DNA of 35,183 nt from Funneliformis mosseae (GCA_910592005.1 CAJVPP010000351.1:1-35183); one strand, 5' to 3'. Counted from the first letter of the stretch, positions 11,485 to 24,380 are shown. The notes: generated by a model not told the origin, from the letters alone. Numbers and translations: made by a program.

Positions 11485-12212
11485 ATGTCGAATTATGCAA
11501 CATATCATCTAACATTTGGACAAATAGAAGAATCTTTGGGAAAATTATGTACAATTAAATTGAAAAATAATGAAAAAGGGTTAAAAGGATATTTATACAA
11601 TATAGATCCTGTGACTTCAACAATAATTTTATTACAGGTAAAATAAATTTAATTTCTGTAAAATTTATTTGAAATTATTTATATCCTTATTTTTAATAGG
11701 TTGAGAATAATTCTATTGAAAAGGAATTACCATCCAAGTATAAAATTTTGGTTATTATGCACCATGTTGTATCAGAATTTAAAGGTATAATTAATATTAA
11801 ATAAATAATTTTGTAATCTTAAAATAACATGATTTCTTTTTATAGTAAATAATGAGGAGAACGGAATACCAAGACATTTATTAGATAAAATGATTAATCA
11901 AAGGATTGAAGATTTTAAACATGATTCAGAAAAAATGCAACAAAGGAAAGAAAATTTGATTTCGTTATTCGAATCGGTAAATATATTTTTAAGAGTATAT
12001 ATATGTAGGTATAATATCGCTAAATCTTTCTAATTTTATTATTTATTCTAAAGAATCGAATTCAAACAAATCATACGAAAGATGACCCAGTTGTACATAT
12101 TTTAGATAGAGCACATGTATCCCCACCTTATGTTATTTCTTCTATTGAATGTGATAATGACATTATTTTACAAAGAGTAAAAGACATGATAACTCAATTA
12201 TCATTTAATTAA
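11485..12212 (+). CDS. GEMIN6: Gemin6-like Sm-fold protein of the SMN complex
   Basis: Four exons (11485-11637, 11700-11784, 11846-11976, 12054-12212) give 528 bases and a 175-residue protein; human Gemin6 has 167. Residues 1-80 fit an Sm fold: a short helix, then strands with GKLCTIKLKNNEKGLKGYLY, then the family segment DPVTSTIILLQVEN, which parallels human Gemin6 (TTDPVSANIVLVN). KILVIMHHVVSEFK forms the last strands. The charged middle part (DKMINQRIEDFK ... RKENLISLFES) parallels the EERKNSLKKWLE region. Near the C-terminus PPYVISSIECDNDIILQRVK is the strongest match: the family has PPY, then an acidic NEIILxRVxDLI motif. In the SMN complex Gemin6 pairs with Gemin7 during Sm-ring loading on snRNAs. 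It follows the preceding gene by 175 bases on the same strand, with its own ATG. AATAAA is at 12289. Confidence 0.85.
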
Positions 12213-12923
12213 AATTCAATTAAATATGTAGTGGTTTAATGGAGACACGAGAAAGGGTTTTTTTATTTCTAGTGCACTATGATTCCACAATAAATTTATT
12301 ATAAAAAAAAACTATTATGGGAACGCAAAATCTATGAAGCAAAACGCTTCAAAAGAGAAAGTTGCTTTCATTTATTTGTGTTCTATCAATTCACACTGAA
12401 AGCTTTCCCTCCCTACCAATTAATTGATAAGATAAAAGTTTTTTTTTTTAATTTTTTTTTTTTAATTTTTAATTTTTTTTTATATGCGTCGGTGGCTTAG
12501 TAGATTATCAGGTAACCCACAAAAATTTCATCTCATGTAATCTTATACATCTAAAAATCACGTGAAATGAAATAAATTAGTAAAATGTAAATTTTTACAA
12601 ATTAACATTTATATTAAACAAAATATAAATATTAATATTTAATAGTAATATAATTGAGCATTTAATAAAAGTAGTAGATAGTATTAAGTAAAGTAAAGTA
12701 AATAGTTGAAATTAAAATATTTATAAAAAAAAATTTTTAATTTATATTTCAAAAATAGTTTAGAGAATTTAGATAAAAAAATAATAAAGATCTTTTTACA
12801 TAAAAGTATATATATATATATTATGATTGCATTAATTTTATCTTAATGTATTAATTAAGATATTTCTAACAAAATTAATATAAAAGTCAATTTTTAATTA
12901 TTAATATTATAAGATAAATAATA
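12213..12923. other. 3' flank of the GEMIN6-like gene and AT-rich DNA
   Basis: A probable polyadenylation signal AATAAA lies at 12289-12294. A perfect 5-bp stem with a 5-base loop (GAAGC-AAAAC-GCTTC) is at 12336-12350. Long T tracts follow at about 12440-12480, then featureless AT-rich sequence with a short TA run near 12810. No coding region is seen. Confidence 0.55.
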
Positions 12924-13086
12924 TAAAACCTTTGCAATAGAAAGAAAGAAAACAGCCAGAGAAAATCAATTTTACTTTTATAAACCAAATATGATTTTTA
13001 GATTAAAATATGTTCAGATTTAGCATTAATTCATTTTTTTTTTTTTTTTTTTAGCTGTTTTTCTCTTTTCTAATACAAAGGTTCCA
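12924..13086. mobile_element. MITE copy 3 (about 163 bp)
   Basis: The left end is TAAAACCTTTGCAATAGAAA and the right end TTCTAATACAAAGGTTCCA, with TA on both sides (12922-12923, 13087-13088). The interior shares AAAATATGTTCAGATTTAGC with the copy at 6351-6507 in the same orientation. It is slightly longer because of an expanded T tract at about 13033-13052. It is older than copies 1 and 2 judging by mutated ends. Confidence 0.85.
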
Positions 13087-14478
13087 TATAATATAACTAA
13101 TTAAAAATCTAAAAATCTAAATTTACATACTAAAAATATTCTTAAAACATATAAGCAAAGTTTTTTAAACTATAATTATAATAAAATTTTAAAATTAAAT
13201 TAAAATTTAAGATTTTAAATAATATGTAAATAAACTAACTAATTAAATTATCTGCTTTTAAATTAATAAATTAAGATAAAATACATATCAAAAAATTTTA
13301 AAAATATGAATTATTTAAATTTTAATACAAATTTATTAAAATAAATCCAATTATTTAATATCTATTTTATTTAATATATTACTTATATTAAATTAGCAAA
13401 TTGTAGTTATATAAATTAATATATCAGTTTTACATAAATGTTATTTTTATATTATATATAAAAATTAAATTATTTAAATAAAGTTCTTTATACTTTTCTT
13501 TTAATATCAAAATACATAATAATAAACTATTAAATATGTAATATTATAATTATTAGTGCTTACTTAGTAATATTAAATAAATAATTATTTTTATTAAGAA
13601 ATGAATAATACAATTAAAAAAATAAAAAAATGTTTTACTAAATCTAAAAATGTTTTGATTATTCTATCTAATATAAAATTAGATTTTATAATAAATTATT
13701 TATGATAATTAGTTTGCTTTTCTTAATAATATGACAAATAAACTAAATTTTATTTTAGTTTTAATACTATTTTATATATAAATTATAAATACTTTTATAG
13801 TAAAAGTTTTAGTAATTTTGCTTCTAATTTAATTTTGTAAAACAAAATTTTTTATCATATATTGTATTTTTTTATAATATTTTAATTTAAATTGAATGAA
13901 ATAAAATTTAAATATAATTAAAAATTTTAAATTATCAATTAATTGGATTTATATACTTATTAATATAAATGTTCAAAAAGATCAATTAAAATATAATATA
14001 TATTAGCTAATACTTATAAATTAGTAATAAATTAGGGAAATTATATGAATCAAAAGTAAAAATAGTTTAAAAACATAAATAATAATATTATAAATATAAA
14101 ATCTTTATTTTAATAAAATAAATAATTTATTAATAAAAAAAAAAATGTTAATTAAATCAAATTCTACATTTTATATATAATAAAAAGAATAATAAATATA
14201 ATAATTTTTTATTTAGTTAAACAAATGAAGAATCAAAAGATTGATTAAGAATTTCATTCCGTTAAGCGGTTAATATGTGCCTTACAAAGAGCGACTTTTT
14301 TTTTCACAAGAATTAATTAATTGAGATGTTTGGATCTCTCGTCAATTAACATGATTATCTGGCAATCGGGAAGTTTAAAGTTCTTCCGTATATCACCAAA
14401 AGCGCAATTATGAAATAAGTTCCTTATAGTTAATTATTTCCATAATTTCATATTTGTAACCGATTCAAATTAATCATA
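13087..14478. other. AT-rich intergenic DNA, no gene seen
   Basis: Almost entirely A and T up to about 14220, without repeats of note. From 14225 to 14470 the base composition becomes more balanced (for example GTTAAGCGGTTAATATGTGCC near 14262), but no frame of useful length, RNA fold or known motif is recognised there. Confidence 0.6.
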
Positions 14479-14605
14479 TGGGACCTATGCAATAGTAAAG
14501 GGGGAACTGGAAAAAATAAAAAATGAGTTAACGCTAATTCTGAACATGTTTTGACCTAAAAAATTATTTATTTTTTCTGGCAGTTTCCTTTCTATGACTT
14601 TTTAC
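14479..14605. mobile_element. MITE copy 4, right end decayed
   Basis: The left end is well kept (TGGGACCTATGCAATAGTAA after TA at 14477-14478). The interior GCTAATTCTGAACATGTTTT is the reverse complement of the shared core, so this copy is inverted relative to copies 2 and 3. On the right only CTGGCAGTTTCCTTTCTAT remains before the sequence diverges; the end coordinate is approximate. Confidence 0.75.
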
Positions 14606-14611
14606 CTATTA

Positions 14612-14997
14612 AAGTAAAAATATATTAAATATTTACACAACATTATATCAGCCTTTGCTCTGCGCCCTAAAAATATTATTCTAAAAAGGCATTCACTTAT
14701 ATTAAATAATGACATCATTACGCAATTTCGGTCATCAAAAAAAAAAGTACTCCGTCATTAACCAATTCAAAAAAAAATATACTCTTTTCTCTTATTTCAA
14801 AGACTACTTTAAAAAATCAAAGATATATATAATTATAAAGCTCCATATTTTTCGATTTTTTTTAACGATTTCTTTTTATTGATGAAAAAGGATTTTTATC
14901 TTTTTTTTTCTTTTTAAAAAATAGGCATAGATAATTCAATTTTGAGCTTAATCACAATTTATTTTACTGTAAATTTCAAATTGAAAAATAAAAATAA
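14612..14997 (+). promoter_or_regulatory. Upstream region and 5' leader of the DUF3712 gene
   Basis: There is no coding frame. The region holds a TGACATCATTACG word (14708-14720, resembling a bZIP-type half palindrome), then pyrimidine-rich tracts (about 14840-14925), which are common before fungal transcription starts. The leader probably ends with the A at 14998, which is spliced to become the first base of the start codon. The regulatory assignment is inference from position only. Confidence 0.3.
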
Positions 14998-17900
14998 AGT
15001 AAGATTATATTCATTTACTTTTGATCTTTTTCTTTTTACTTTATAAATTAACTTTTTTCCTTTTCATTTTATCTAGTGAATAATCCAAGAGATCATGTTC
15101 ACGCGATCGATATTAACACAGGAGAATTACCCAATAAAGAATCTTATGATTCCGATAATAATACAAAAAATTCACTTTTCGACTGTGTAAAATCATGGTA
15201 TAAACCTATTTACGTAGATGCGCCAAATCACGAAAAATCTAAGTTACGTTACTGCAATGGTCAATTAAGCAAATCAAAATTCATCTTACTTCATTTGGTG
15301 ATGATATCATTATTATTCCCAATTATCTTGGCGCCATTGATTTATTTTGTAATCATACCGGCAATCCTAAGATATAAAATAAAGAGACTTGATTTAAACA
15401 AGATAACAATTGATTATATTGACGTGATAGAATGGAAATCCAATGGATTAAAATTTTCTTGGAAGGCCGTTATACCAAAACAATTTTTTCTTTCAATGCA
15501 AACTAAATTAGCCTCTTTAAATTTAGAGTTGCGTTATGCAGAATCAATTAGTCTATTGAAAATTAGCGTACCAGAAATGGAAATTAATATTGGTAAACCT
15601 ATCGTACTTGAATTTGAAGGAGATGTTATATTTGAAGAATTCGGATTAAAAAATATAATTGGAAAAGTTTCCCAACCTGGTGGCATACAAGAAACTTCAA
15701 TTTCTGCTGTTACTCAAGTCACTGTACAAATGTGGGGTATCACTTGGTACAAGAACTTGGATATTAAACGAATTATTAAAATACCTAAGTTGGATGGAAA
15801 TTTAATGTTACTTTGGAATAACATGCCTAAATTCTTATTATCCAAAAAAAGTAAATATGAAATATTGTGACGAGCAATTTTTATTTAAACATAAAAAATC
15901 GTTTATGATGATTTTTTTTTTTTTTGCAATTGTATAGTGCAACAAGTGATTGTGCCCAAGACAACCGCCGATGCTGTCGATGTTCATAAACCCCTCGTAA
16001 TAGATGGAATTGTATTCTGGCAAATCCTTCCAGGGGTAAGTTAAATTTTTTCTGAAATTCTTCTGCGCCACTTGCAAGTGTTGCTGCGCCAAAATCATCA
16101 TTCTTCCTTTTTGATTCCAAAATGTAGTTTCCACCAATCAATATGAAAGCGTTGGACATAGTGTTTACAGATGCGGGACCAAATATTACATTAAAGGTAT
16201 TGATGGTGAATCCAACGGTTTTTTCTGTACCTTTACCTGACACAACCTTTGGCCTACAACTGGAAAATTCATATTTAGCGACGGCAGATGTTAACGGGTT
16301 TAATTTAATCCAAGGATTAAATGATCTCGACTTAAATTTACGACTCACTTTTGATGAAAGTAGGATCGTAAGTCCAGATCAATTATGCAATTCGATATCT
16401 GAATCGATAGGAAAATTACTTAGAGTGGATCAATCAAATGAAGGGTTACAATTTAACATCATTGGACCAGTTGCACTTAAAGGTGTTGACATTATTCGAG
16501 ACATCACCGAAAAATTATCCCTAATGTTACCGATTAATGAAATTATTGAAAATACTAATGTTAACCTATTAAGAAATCTATTGGATGTTAAAGGAATCGA
16601 AAGTTTATTACACAAGATACATTTGGATATTAAAGTACAAGGAGATCAAATAATTATTCCTGCTGTCATCACCTTACCAAGCTTCCTTCCTTTACCGCCA
16701 AGTTTTGAATTTAAATATAATATTTCATTTGGAATATTTAAAGGAGAACAAAATGCTCTCACGGTTGTTCTGAGTGAAATTTCAATGACGAATGATGAAA
16801 CGTTAAGGGTTCAAACTACGACCACCTTAACACCAAATAATACTTTGGAAGCGGCCGATGCTTTAGCTTCGATAGTAAATCCTTCATTACTTGGAAACAT
16901 TTCAAGCGCTGATATAAAGAACTTTGAAATTTTAAAAGAAACAGGAGAAACATTCCCTTGGGTCGATCGATTACTTGGAAAACGTTTTCTTAATATTCCA
17001 ATTCCCGGATTTAATACGACCGCGATAATTAATAAGATCACTCAAAACGGAAAAAATGTTCCAGCGAAAATAATTGAAATGAACGTGACGCAACGAAGCG
17101 ACGTAGCTGGATTCGATGTTAATGGAACCTTTGCGATTGAATATCCTCCATCCCTTCCAATCATTACTATTAGTATTGGGTATGTGAAAACATCTATATA
17201 TATCGATGATAAATTGTTAACAACCGTCAAACTATCTAATGGAATAGAATACACCGCAGGAGAAAATTCATCAAATATTGTCGCTTCCGCTATATTTAAT
17301 AAAGACGAAAGATTGAAATCAACTATTGCAGATTTAGTTATAGGTGTTCTAAGTATGAAAGATGATATTGAAATGCAGTTCATCAGTCTTAGTGGAATTA
17401 AATTAGGATCAAGTGAAGTTCAAAATTTTGTAACATTTAGCAAAGTTGTGGTACCGATTAATTTAGCGACATTAAGATCGGCAATTAAAACGACGATAGA
17501 AACCATCTCACAATCAATCCAACAACAGACTGGATTATTATCATTAACGGGAGTTGATTTTGCTGTCACATCCTCAAATTCTTTATCAGTTAATGTTCAG
17601 ACGAATCTTAATAATCCAACAAACATAGCAGCTAATATCGGATCAGTATCATTTGTAACTACATTATTTTATGGTGAATTGGCTAACATAACAATATCGC
17701 CAATTAAATTCTCATTAGAAAAAAGTCCATTAAATTTACAAATGAAAATTGATATTGTTAACGGTAAAAATGGAATGTCAGATAATATTTTAAAATTATA
17801 TAATGATTTAATCAGCACTGAAGGAAATTTTAGATCAATCATCGGAATGAAAAGCTTAACGATATTTCCTCCTTCTATGACTCAAAGAGAAAACGCTAAT

Positions 17901-20900
17901 GTTACTTTATCCACCATCGATCAGTTTTCTACTGTACATATTACAATTCCTCCTTCACTTATTCCCGCCGAAAAATTAAGATCTATTAATTTATTAGAAA
18001 TGATTAAAAATCCACAAAATACTATTATCGATATTTCTGGGTTATTTCCAACATCAGAAACAACATTCGCGTTTCCAACTATTTCAAGCATTTCAATCGA
18101 AACAAAAGAAAATTCTCAATTACAGGTTCAATTAGCCTTCAATTATACTAATCCATTACCTATAGGTGCCAGAATTCCGTTTTTTGGGGCTACCATCATA
18201 TTGGATGGAAATAATCTTGTTACATTCGAAATCAGCCAAATTGATTTTGTGAGAAATGAAGGAACTATGAATGTTGCTTTATTGATGAGATTTGATGACG
18301 GCAATAAAACAGCCGTGAATGAATTTATTAAAAATATTTTAAATGGAAAAATCAAACAAAAAATCGAATTAGGTGAAATTTATTTTGGAGAGTCAAATGA
18401 AGAAAACAATGATTTATTAAGTTTACTTAATCTTCCATTACCAAATGATTTGATTGATGTTAATTTGTATAAGGATAAACTATTTGAATTATCACCGGTT
18501 AAATTACCGATTAATTTGAACCAATTGTTATCTTTTTCACAATTACAATCTGTTGATATTACAACGTTATCTGATAGGATATTATCATTACAAATCGGTG
18601 CTAAATTAAATATTCCATTTGAAATTAATGCTAATATCGATTATTTCGTTATTAATGGAATTACGTTGGATAACACACAATTTACCTCCATTGAAATCTT
18701 TGAAATTAAGAACCAAAGTGTCGGGAAAAATGATATTTCACTTAGGATTCAATGCACATTTAATGATAAGGAATCAATTCCACAATCCGTTAAAAAGGTT
18801 TATAACTCTTTAATTAATGGTGAATTCATTTCGACAGTAGGTGGCATTAATGGAATTGCACTTGGGATTTCAAAAGAAGATTCTATTCGTACATTTGAAC
18901 AAATCTCTCTCTCAACAGAAATTGGAAATTTAATTACCGGACAAATAAATTTAAATGGAATAATTGATTCTATTTCAGACATTCTAAATGATAATAATTC
19001 AACATTAATATCAGTGGATCAAGGATCAATTTCAATAATCATTTCAAATTTAGTTCAAATAGTTTTAAGTCAATTGGATATCAAATTTTTACCAGGGAAA
19101 ATAATTGAAATGATAATAACAACTTCAATTAGTATACCATTTTCATTAACGATGAATATTGGGTATGCCGGCTTTGGAATCTTTTTGGACGATCTACCAA
19201 CTTTTGATATATTATTGGCTGTTATGGGTAAAAAAAATTCTGTTTCGATCGCTACTTCGGTAAAAATTAATGATTCCGATGAATTGGCCAATAAACTTGG
19301 TGAATTAACTCAAGATTTCATTAATTCTCCTCCAATGAAAGGAAATTTTGCAATTAGAAACCCCATTATCGGTATATCGAATGACGACAATATTAATGCC
19401 TTATCGTTAATTTCTTTAGAATTACCTTTAGAAAGATTAATAACACCAATAATTAAGTATATACCAAAATTTATTGATCCAATTACTTTCATAGAACAAT
19501 TTGGATTTCAATTGGATGCATTGGAAATTTCATCAACTGATAAAAATTCGATGTTGGTAAATGTTGGAGCATCATTTAATAATAATTTTCCTATTACGAT
19601 TGAACTTGGATTTATTGAATTATCATTAGGATTAGATTTAATCAAGATCATTGATACAAATTTATCATATTTTTCAATTGATTCTGGTGCTAATAATAGA
19701 CTTTCCATTGTATCAGAATTAGTATTTCAAGTATTTGATGATCAAGTTCCGGATAAAATTGCTTCATTTGTTAATTCTCTACAACAAAATAGATTAGGAG
19801 ATACAAATGAATTATTCAGTATTAATGGATTCAAGATCGGTGTCTCTCTTGATGATCATATTAAAGTTTTTGAAAAAGTAATCGTAGAGATTCCAACATC
19901 CTCGATTCTTAATCAAAAAGTCGTCGAAAAATTATTAGGAATGATTGGACTTTCTTTAACGGATTTAACAATCGAGGGAATGTTAAATCGATTAGATATT
20001 GATAATATCGCAGTTGATATGAATCCAGATGGACAAGAATTGGTTATTAATGGAGATATAGGGATTAAAAATATTTCACTTCCATTAAACGTTGATATGA
20101 GAATGCTTGAATTATCAGTTGCATTAAATGCTTCGTCATTTACAAGAGTAATATTAACTGATATCAAAATAATTTCGTATAATAATGTCATTTCAACAAG
20201 ATTTACTGCTGCATTAATTATCCAAGATTCTGATGAATTACAAGATGAAATAGCGTCTTTAACCAAATCATTAATTGAAGGAACTGATGATACCGTCATT
20301 TCAGGAAATGCAAATATCAATGGACTATTATTTGGTAATTCAAATTCCGATAGAGATATTATAGATATTTTTCGTAAAGTATTGATTTCTCTTCCGTTAA
20401 ATCCAATATTATTAACAATTAAAACGAAAATTACAAGTATTATTAAAGGATGTATAGATGGTACCGGACCTGTTAAACTTGCTTTGGATGATGTAACTGT
20501 TGGGATTAAAAATTCAAACACCTTAACCACCGATGTTGTAGCTGACCTAACCGGGCTACCAGATATAACTTTTAATATCCCATTTGCAAGTGTTGATGTT
20601 GCAATTGATGATGAAATGTTTGTGTCAAATATTTTTAACGGAATGAAATTTAAAAGTGGAAGATACACGACTTCAGTTGAATCAATATTTCAAGATAATA
20701 AACAACTCGCCAATAACTTAGCTGTTGTGGGATCTGATTTAATATTTAGAAGATTAACTTATACTATAGTAATGCAAGTTGGAATAAGTAATTTAATATT
20801 TGGACCTTCTTCACAAAATTCTTTTGGATTTACCAGAAAGATCGCGGTAGGAATGGACGTAGGAGAATTCATTAGTGAATTCTCGGAATTTAATCAAAAG

Positions 20901-21980
20901 AATAATTTAATAATGATTGATAATATCCAATCTCAAATTACTCAACAAGGAATAGACGTTTCATTCACTACTCCTGCTATTCCCAACTTACCGTTAAACG
21001 TCAATATTCCTTCACTACTCGCTCACGTATTCTTTCAAGATGTTCCTGGTGCTATAACTAAATCCCTTGGTAAAATCAACGTGCAAAAAGGTCAATCGAA
21101 ATGGGAATTTGGACTTTTCCTTATTATTGAAAATGGTCCAATGTCTCAAGCTCTAGAGACGGCGGTTCCTAATTTACTAAAATTTAAATCATTTACCCAA
21201 GGTGCTTCTCTTGGTTCTGTAACCCTTTGCACTTCCAAAGACTGTCTAAATCTTTCAGACGATTCGTTTAAAATATTTAATGAGATATCTTTCGCACCTC
21301 CTCCATTATTTTTATGGAATCCTATCGCTATAGATTTAGTTGAAATAGTTTCTACAATTATTCTTGATGTTTCATTTAAAAATATTGGTCCACTTCATGT
21401 GGATATTGGTGATTTTGTTTTATCATTAGAAAGTAATGGTATTTCAATATTTGAAATATTTTCAAATCAATCCGTTGTCATTCAAAACAATTTGGAAAAT
21501 TCTGGTCAAAATATTATACCTATAGAAGCAAAATTGACTTTAAATCCAGTAGAAATTCCTAAATTATTATTAGATTTTAAAAAAGATTTCATCATCTCTT
21601 TAAGAGTGAGTAGAGATGAAGAAGGGCAAATCGAATGGTTAAATGATTTATTGAAGGAATTGCCACAAACCGTTTGGATGAATTTCTTACCTATTTTACG
21701 AGGATTATTAAATAATATTAAATTAGGCATTGATTTAACCAATGATAGAAATGAGGAAGTTGAAGTTACAGTTCCTCCTCTTGATACTGAGGATGATATA
21801 GTTTCTGACGATTCTTCTACACTTTCTCAACAAAATAATCCTTCTGAACAACCTGAAGACAAAAAACCTAGTGTAGGAAACAAAATTAGCACAAATCCAT
21901 TTGAATCTATTTCTTTAACTAATGGAGAAGGCAAAAAGAGTATAATTAAACCCTTTCTTTCTTGGACCATTAAAGCTTAA
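14998..21980 (+). CDS. Giant membrane-anchored DUF3712/LEA-like repeat protein (2,241 aa)
   Basis: Exons: 14998 (the A of the start codon), 15077-15850, 15938-16035 and 16128-21980, totalling 6,726 bases with one continuous frame. The frame from 15077 has no early ATG. A consensus donor GTAAGA at 14999 joins A to TG at 15077-15078, giving ATG-AAT-AAT-CCA. Residues 1-68 are polar and likely cytosolic; about 69-97 form one membrane segment (SKFILLHLVMISLLFPIILA region) followed by basic residues. The rest, to about residue 2170, is beta-rich and repetitive. Units of very roughly 150-200 residues run: theta-rich strand, S-[LI]-x-V/I pattern, LPxNVNI/INIxY-like strand pair, a helix like NEFIKNILNGK, then a GIxxGxS strand. 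Many N-x-S/T sites fit a luminal or outside location. A LEA2-like unit starts near residue 2018 (LFLWNPIAIDLVEIV). The acidic, Ser-rich tail is from about 2173. Known fungal DUF3712 proteins include the vacuolar-membrane protein Tag1, which is much shorter. Function here is unknown. Confidence 0.8.
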
Positions 21981-24380
21981 TAATATAATCAATATACTGT
22001 ACTAATATTAATACTTAGATATAAAAATATCGGTCAATTAAAATTTTATTTAAATATAACTAAGCATTTAAATTTTAATTAGATTAAATATAAAAATCTT
22101 TATTTTCTACTATTATTATGATTTGATATAATAATTTTTTTAATTATCATATATAGTTTTAATATTAATTAAATTTTTTAATTTTAATTTGTTAATTTAT
22201 TTAAAATAAATATAAAATATAAAGATAAGTTTTATTATATTTATTTAATTATTTATATATTTATTTAAAAAATGTAATTTATTAATCAATATAAACTATT
22301 AAAGTAATACCAGTAAATCATATTATAAATAATTTATTTTATTTTATTTTTAACATAAATATTCTTATATAATTAATATATAAAAAGTATATTTAATATA
22401 TATTTTAATTTTATTAATAATTATAAAATTTATAATTTTTTAATAATTTATAAATAATATATTATAATTTATCTAGTTGTTCATTAGATTGTCTAGCAAA
22501 TAATTTGTTAATTTCTTAATAAAATATAAATTTTAATTTTAATAATATTGGTTAATTGTTAGAAAAATCAAATTCTAGTAATTTTTTAACAAAATTGAGA
22601 TTTTTATTACTTTTTAATTTTAATATTAAACTCCTATTTCTAGTCAAAATTTTTTTAGAATCTGAATTTTCTAGAAATTCATATAATAATTATAAAAAAA
22701 AAAAAAATAGTTTGATATATATTTTATTAATTTTTTAAAAAATATTTTAAAATTTATTATAATAATTTTTTAAAATTTCTTTAAAATTTATATATTTATG
22801 TATATATTAAATAATTTTATAATTAATAAAAATCATAAAATTTTTTATTAATAAAAGATTTTCTTTAAAATAAATTTTATAATTTTATATTAAAACTTAA
22901 ATTACAAATTTTTAACTTATAAATAATTTTAAATTTAATATTATATAATTAAAAAATATAATATAAGAATTTATATTTTACGTATCTTGTAGAAATGCAC
23001 ATCTTTATATTTATATATATTAAATAAAGTAAGAGTTAGATTAGGATTAAGATTAAAATTAGAGTTAGGATTAATGTTATTTATTATAATTAAGATTGCT
23101 GGATAATGTTTAGAGGTTTTGCAAATTGTCTAAATAGAAAAAGGTAAAATTTAGTAAAATTATATTAAAGCTTTATTAAAAAATTTGCAAAATTCTAGAA
23201 AAAGCAAAACTATATCAAAGATTATAAAAATGTGAACTATATCAAAACCTTAGTAAAAAATTAGCAAAATTATAGTTTAAACATTTATTAAACCTAAAAT
23301 AAGTTTAGACAAACAACCTTAATTATAATACATTATACTTTTATGTATTTTATTTTTATGGTTTATTCTGAAAACTTAGAAATTTTTTCATAAAAAAATT
23401 TTATTTGTCATCTATTATTATATATCTGTATTTTGTTTAGATACATAAAAATAAAAACTTATATAATATAATATAAATTTATAAAATTATTTTTTTTTAA
23501 CATTATATATTTTATAACTATAATATTCTTATTTATATATGATTTTAAAATATTTTATAATTTAATAATAATTAAGTTTTAGATTATTAAAATTAATAAT
23601 AAAACTATTATTATAAATTTATTTAAAAATTATTAAAAAGTAATTTTAAAAATTTTATTAGTTTAAAATTAAGTATAGGACTATATACGATAAAAAATAT
23701 TCTAGTGTTTACCCGCTCAATAATTGAATCAATACTGATTAGCTTTGTTATTGCACAAAATCTTAAATAAAGCAAATATCAGTATGAATTTTTTTTTATT
23801 AAGATCATTCTAGACTTAACAATAGATTCCGTTTTCTTAGTTATATATTAAAAATAAAAATTATTATAATAAATATTTAAATATAATAATTTTACAAAAA
23901 AAATATTTAAATATAAAATAAAATTAATTTTATTTAAATTAATTTAAATTGTTAAACTGATTTAACTTAATTCTTAAATGATTATTTTCTGAGATTATTT
24001 TTATATTAAAATTAAGATTTTAAATACTATATTATTTAATCTTTTTGGTTTTTTTAAAAATTAATTTTTAGTATTAAAATATTTATATTATACTAGTTAT
24101 CTTTAAAAATAATAAAATAATTTTAAGATTATCATATAAATATTAAATATTATTTGAAATAATGAATCTAAATTTAAATTATTTAGAAAAATGTAAGTTT
24201 AAGAATATCACTTAAAAAGAACATAATGCAAAGTATTTAAATCTATTTAAATCTTATAGTAAAGTTAAACTAATAATATGAAGTATTTAACTTTCATCAA
24301 ATAAAGTATTAACAAATAGTTTTAATTTAATATAATGAATTGATCATTGAAACATCAAGCTTGACTCTATAAAATACTAT
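21981..24380. other. AT-rich intergenic DNA with a degenerate TTAGGA tract
   Basis: No gene is seen. At 23032-23072 there is a run of hexamers close to TTAGGA (GTTAGA, TTAGGA, TTAAGA, TTAAAA, TTAGAG, TTAGGA). At 23130-23280 several imperfect copies of a word like AAAATTAGCAAAATTATA and AACTATATCAAA recur. The rest is featureless A+T sequence; the 60-codon frame at 22556 is composition noise. Confidence 0.6.

Noticed and set aside
12485..12520. tRNA-like 5' half (GCGTCGGTGGCTTAGTAGAT, resembling a box A)
   Set aside because: No anticodon arm, box B or acceptor-stem partner follows in the next 70 bases.
15881..16348. 155-codon and 99-codon minus-strand frames
   Set aside because: They cover two introns and exon ends of the plus-strand gene, whose splice model gives a continuous protein; no family is visible.
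19913..20668. 251-codon minus-strand frame
   Set aside because: It is fully inside the large plus-strand exon of the DUF3712 gene, has Ser/Ile-rich shadow composition, and shows no motif.
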